NCBI GenBank assembly: GCA_036172265.1
Contig: JASFBA010000006.1
Span: forward strand, 1-31,619
DNA length: 31,619 nt
Source: JASFBA01 sp036172265
GTDB lineage: Bacteria; Chloroflexota; Chloroflexia; DTKN01
Direction: 5' to 3'
In this document: positions 31,405 to 31,619 of the stretch, piece after piece
Numbering within the stretch: the stretch's first letter is position 1
Layout of the letters: the number at the start of each line of letters is the position of its first letter
Notes under the pieces: model-generated
The model's input: only the letters and a program-made list of their open reading frames with translations
Told to the model about the DNA's origin: nothing
The model's database searches: none
Translations under genes and position numbers: made by a program

Positions 31405-31594
31405 CTTTTCCTGGCGGCTGGCCAACGCCGGTCTCCCCGCCGAGGTCGAGGCCCTGGCCCTCACGCCAGCCGGCCTCTACGCTGGCACCTGGGACCAGGG
31501 CATCTACAAGAGTACCGACCCCGGGGCGACCTGGATCACGGACAGCGCGGGCATCACGACGCCGCATGATAATCCCCGGTCAGGAGCAGCGTAG
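31405..31594 (+). pseudogene. Orphan fragment of a BNR/sortilin-like repeat protein
   Basis: One reading frame gives about 45 residues of a recognisable repeat: LANAGLPAEVEALAL, then AGLYAGTWDQGIYKSTDP and GATWITDSAGI. This is the pattern of Asp-box-type propeller repeats (Gly-X-Tyr-Lys-Ser-X-Asp-X-Gly-X-X-Trp). It has no start codon or ribosome site of its own: upstream is the C/G-rich repeat, and a TAG at 31592-31594 ends it after an unrelated HDNPRSGAA tail. It is most likely a gene remnant cut off by the repeat, or a piece left by recombination. The 31223-31619 stretch holds nothing else I can support except the gmd promoter. Confidence 0.5.
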
Positions 31595-31619
31595 GCGAAA
31601 ACGGGGCGGCAGTCAGGGC

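Overview
The window is GC-rich (low to mid 60s percent by eye) and bacterial. Several things together suggest Chloroflexota (an Anaerolineae- or Thermoflexia-like lineage, possibly thermophilic): a GH57 branching enzyme, an archaeal-type phosphoglycerate mutase, Rex, Pro/Thr-rich lipoprotein linkers, an LPxTG-anchored surface enzyme, two M42 peptidases, many large membrane proteins, and intergenic G/C-rich palindromic repeats. This is inferred from gene content; no rRNA or other decisive marker is present.

Layout. 1-1433: the end of a CHAT-domain protein, then a minus-strand secreted 47-residue-repeat gene broken by two in-frame stops. 1671-4252: a HAD hydrolase and a GH57 glycogen branching enzyme transcribed away from each other from two near-consensus promoters. 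4346-6776: a GT-C-like membrane protein whose C-terminus runs into a palindrome-rich insert. 6846-9813: a D-cysteine desulfhydrase-like enzyme and a membrane protein in which a six-bladed propeller splits the second copy of a duplicated membrane module. 10160-13024 (minus): rex followed directly by a UvrD-like helicase. The rex promoter shares its -35 hexamer with a divergent promoter for a CAU-anticodon tRNA gene and an M23 lipoprotein. 14211-17189 (minus): dprA, a methyltransferase and an MFS transporter; the transporter gene overlaps the M23 gene tail to tail. 17502-17591: a MITE-like element.

17667-20704 (plus) is a membrane-quality cluster: long-form NfeD protease, a 25-residue single-span microprotein that resembles the start of the next protein, a slipin (SPFH) and an alpha/beta hydrolase. 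20758-22476 is a secreted 5'-nucleotidase with an LPETG sorting signal. After a palindromic repeat cluster, 22644-27979 holds a gluzincin-type lipoprotein, apgM and a TMTC-like GT-C/TPR protein. 28019-31222 (minus) holds two M42 aminopeptidases downstream of GDP-mannose 4,6-dehydratase. The right end carries a C/G-rich repeat and an orphan BNR-like fragment.

Functional threads are glycogen and central carbon metabolism (GH57, apgM, Rex), surface glycosylation (gmd, two GT-C-like proteins) and surface or membrane proteolysis (M23, gluzincin, NfeD, M42). The strongest candidates for something undescribed are the microprotein inside the NfeD-slipin operon, the propeller-split duplicated membrane protein, and the shared -35 element between rex and the tRNA. 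The octamer GGCCGGCC is strikingly iterated across the whole window.
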